DNA of 64,000 nucleotides from Mastigias papua (Eukaryota; Cnidaria; Scyphozoa; Rhizostomeae; Mastigiidae): NCBI GenBank assembly GCA_964019165.1, contig OZ025281.1, positions 2,093,740 to 2,157,739 of the forward strand, read 5' to 3'. Shown piece by piece: positions 63,816 to 64,000 of this stretch (position 1 is its first letter; each line of letters starts with the position of its first letter). The notes under the pieces were generated by a model. It saw only the letters and a program-made list of their open reading frames with translations, ran no database searches and was not told where the DNA came from. The position numbers and the translations under genes were made by a program.

Positions 63816-64000
63816 GGATCCCGCTTTCCCATGGGTATGCTATTATGGACCATCGTAAATAGAGTTTCGAAAATTCATCCAGGCGGTATTGCAGGATATC
63901 AACTTCTGTGGTAAGAGACCTTTGACTTACTGTAAGAGACTGCTGTATGGGCTTATGTAGAAACAGAGGATGGTATTCAAATAATCAGAGATTTCACTTT

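Overview
This is a non-coding-rich, AT-rich window from an animal genome. The evidence for an animal is a split gene for a neurexin-like cell-surface protein (LamG, EGF, transmembrane segment, short tail), split group III secreted phospholipase A2 genes with GT-AG introns, and a metazoan mix of transposons (piggyBac, hAT and Tc1/mariner MITEs, jockey/CR1-like LINEs, SINEs, and a hammerhead-ribozyme element of Penelope or retrozyme type). The combination fits a marine invertebrate, possibly a cnidarian, but the sequence alone does not fix the phylum.

Layout. 1-27 kb holds no gene I can name: it is dispersed repeats, low-complexity purine or pyrimidine tracts, MITEs and SINE copies, with two weak candidate coding segments on the minus strand (about 3.9-4.5 kb and 18.7-19.0 kb). 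28.0-40.5 kb is an eight-exon plus-strand gene encoding a 564-residue type I membrane protein with one LNS-EGF-LNS unit. Its first intron carries a 2.87-kb piggyBac element; later introns hold an hAT-like element, long (TA)n, 20-bp tandem repeats, an antisense LINE fragment and an inverted-repeat element. 43.4-47.0 kb is a complete three-exon minus-strand group III PLA2 gene. 50.8-54.4 kb holds the last two exons of a diverged paralogue with identical intron phases, with LINE, SINE and nested MITE insertions in its intron. 58.5-60.0 kb is a decayed 5'-truncated LINE on the minus strand. 60-64 kb is mostly unrecognised, with one possible signal-peptide exon.

The most interesting feature is at 27.3-27.6 kb: a 301-bp fold-back insertion flanked by a 16-bp direct repeat. 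Each arm carries a hammerhead ribozyme, one per strand. The plus-strand one has every core nucleotide, an A15.1-U16.1 closing pair, a cleavable UC site and a two-part stem I. Its terminal segment recurs at about 13.4 kb beside a possible Penelope-type C-terminal coding remnant.

The genes do not form an evident pathway. The neurexin-like protein is a predicted adhesion or synaptic-type receptor, and the two PLA2 genes are tandem paralogues for secreted calcium-dependent lipases that could be digestive, defensive or venom enzymes.
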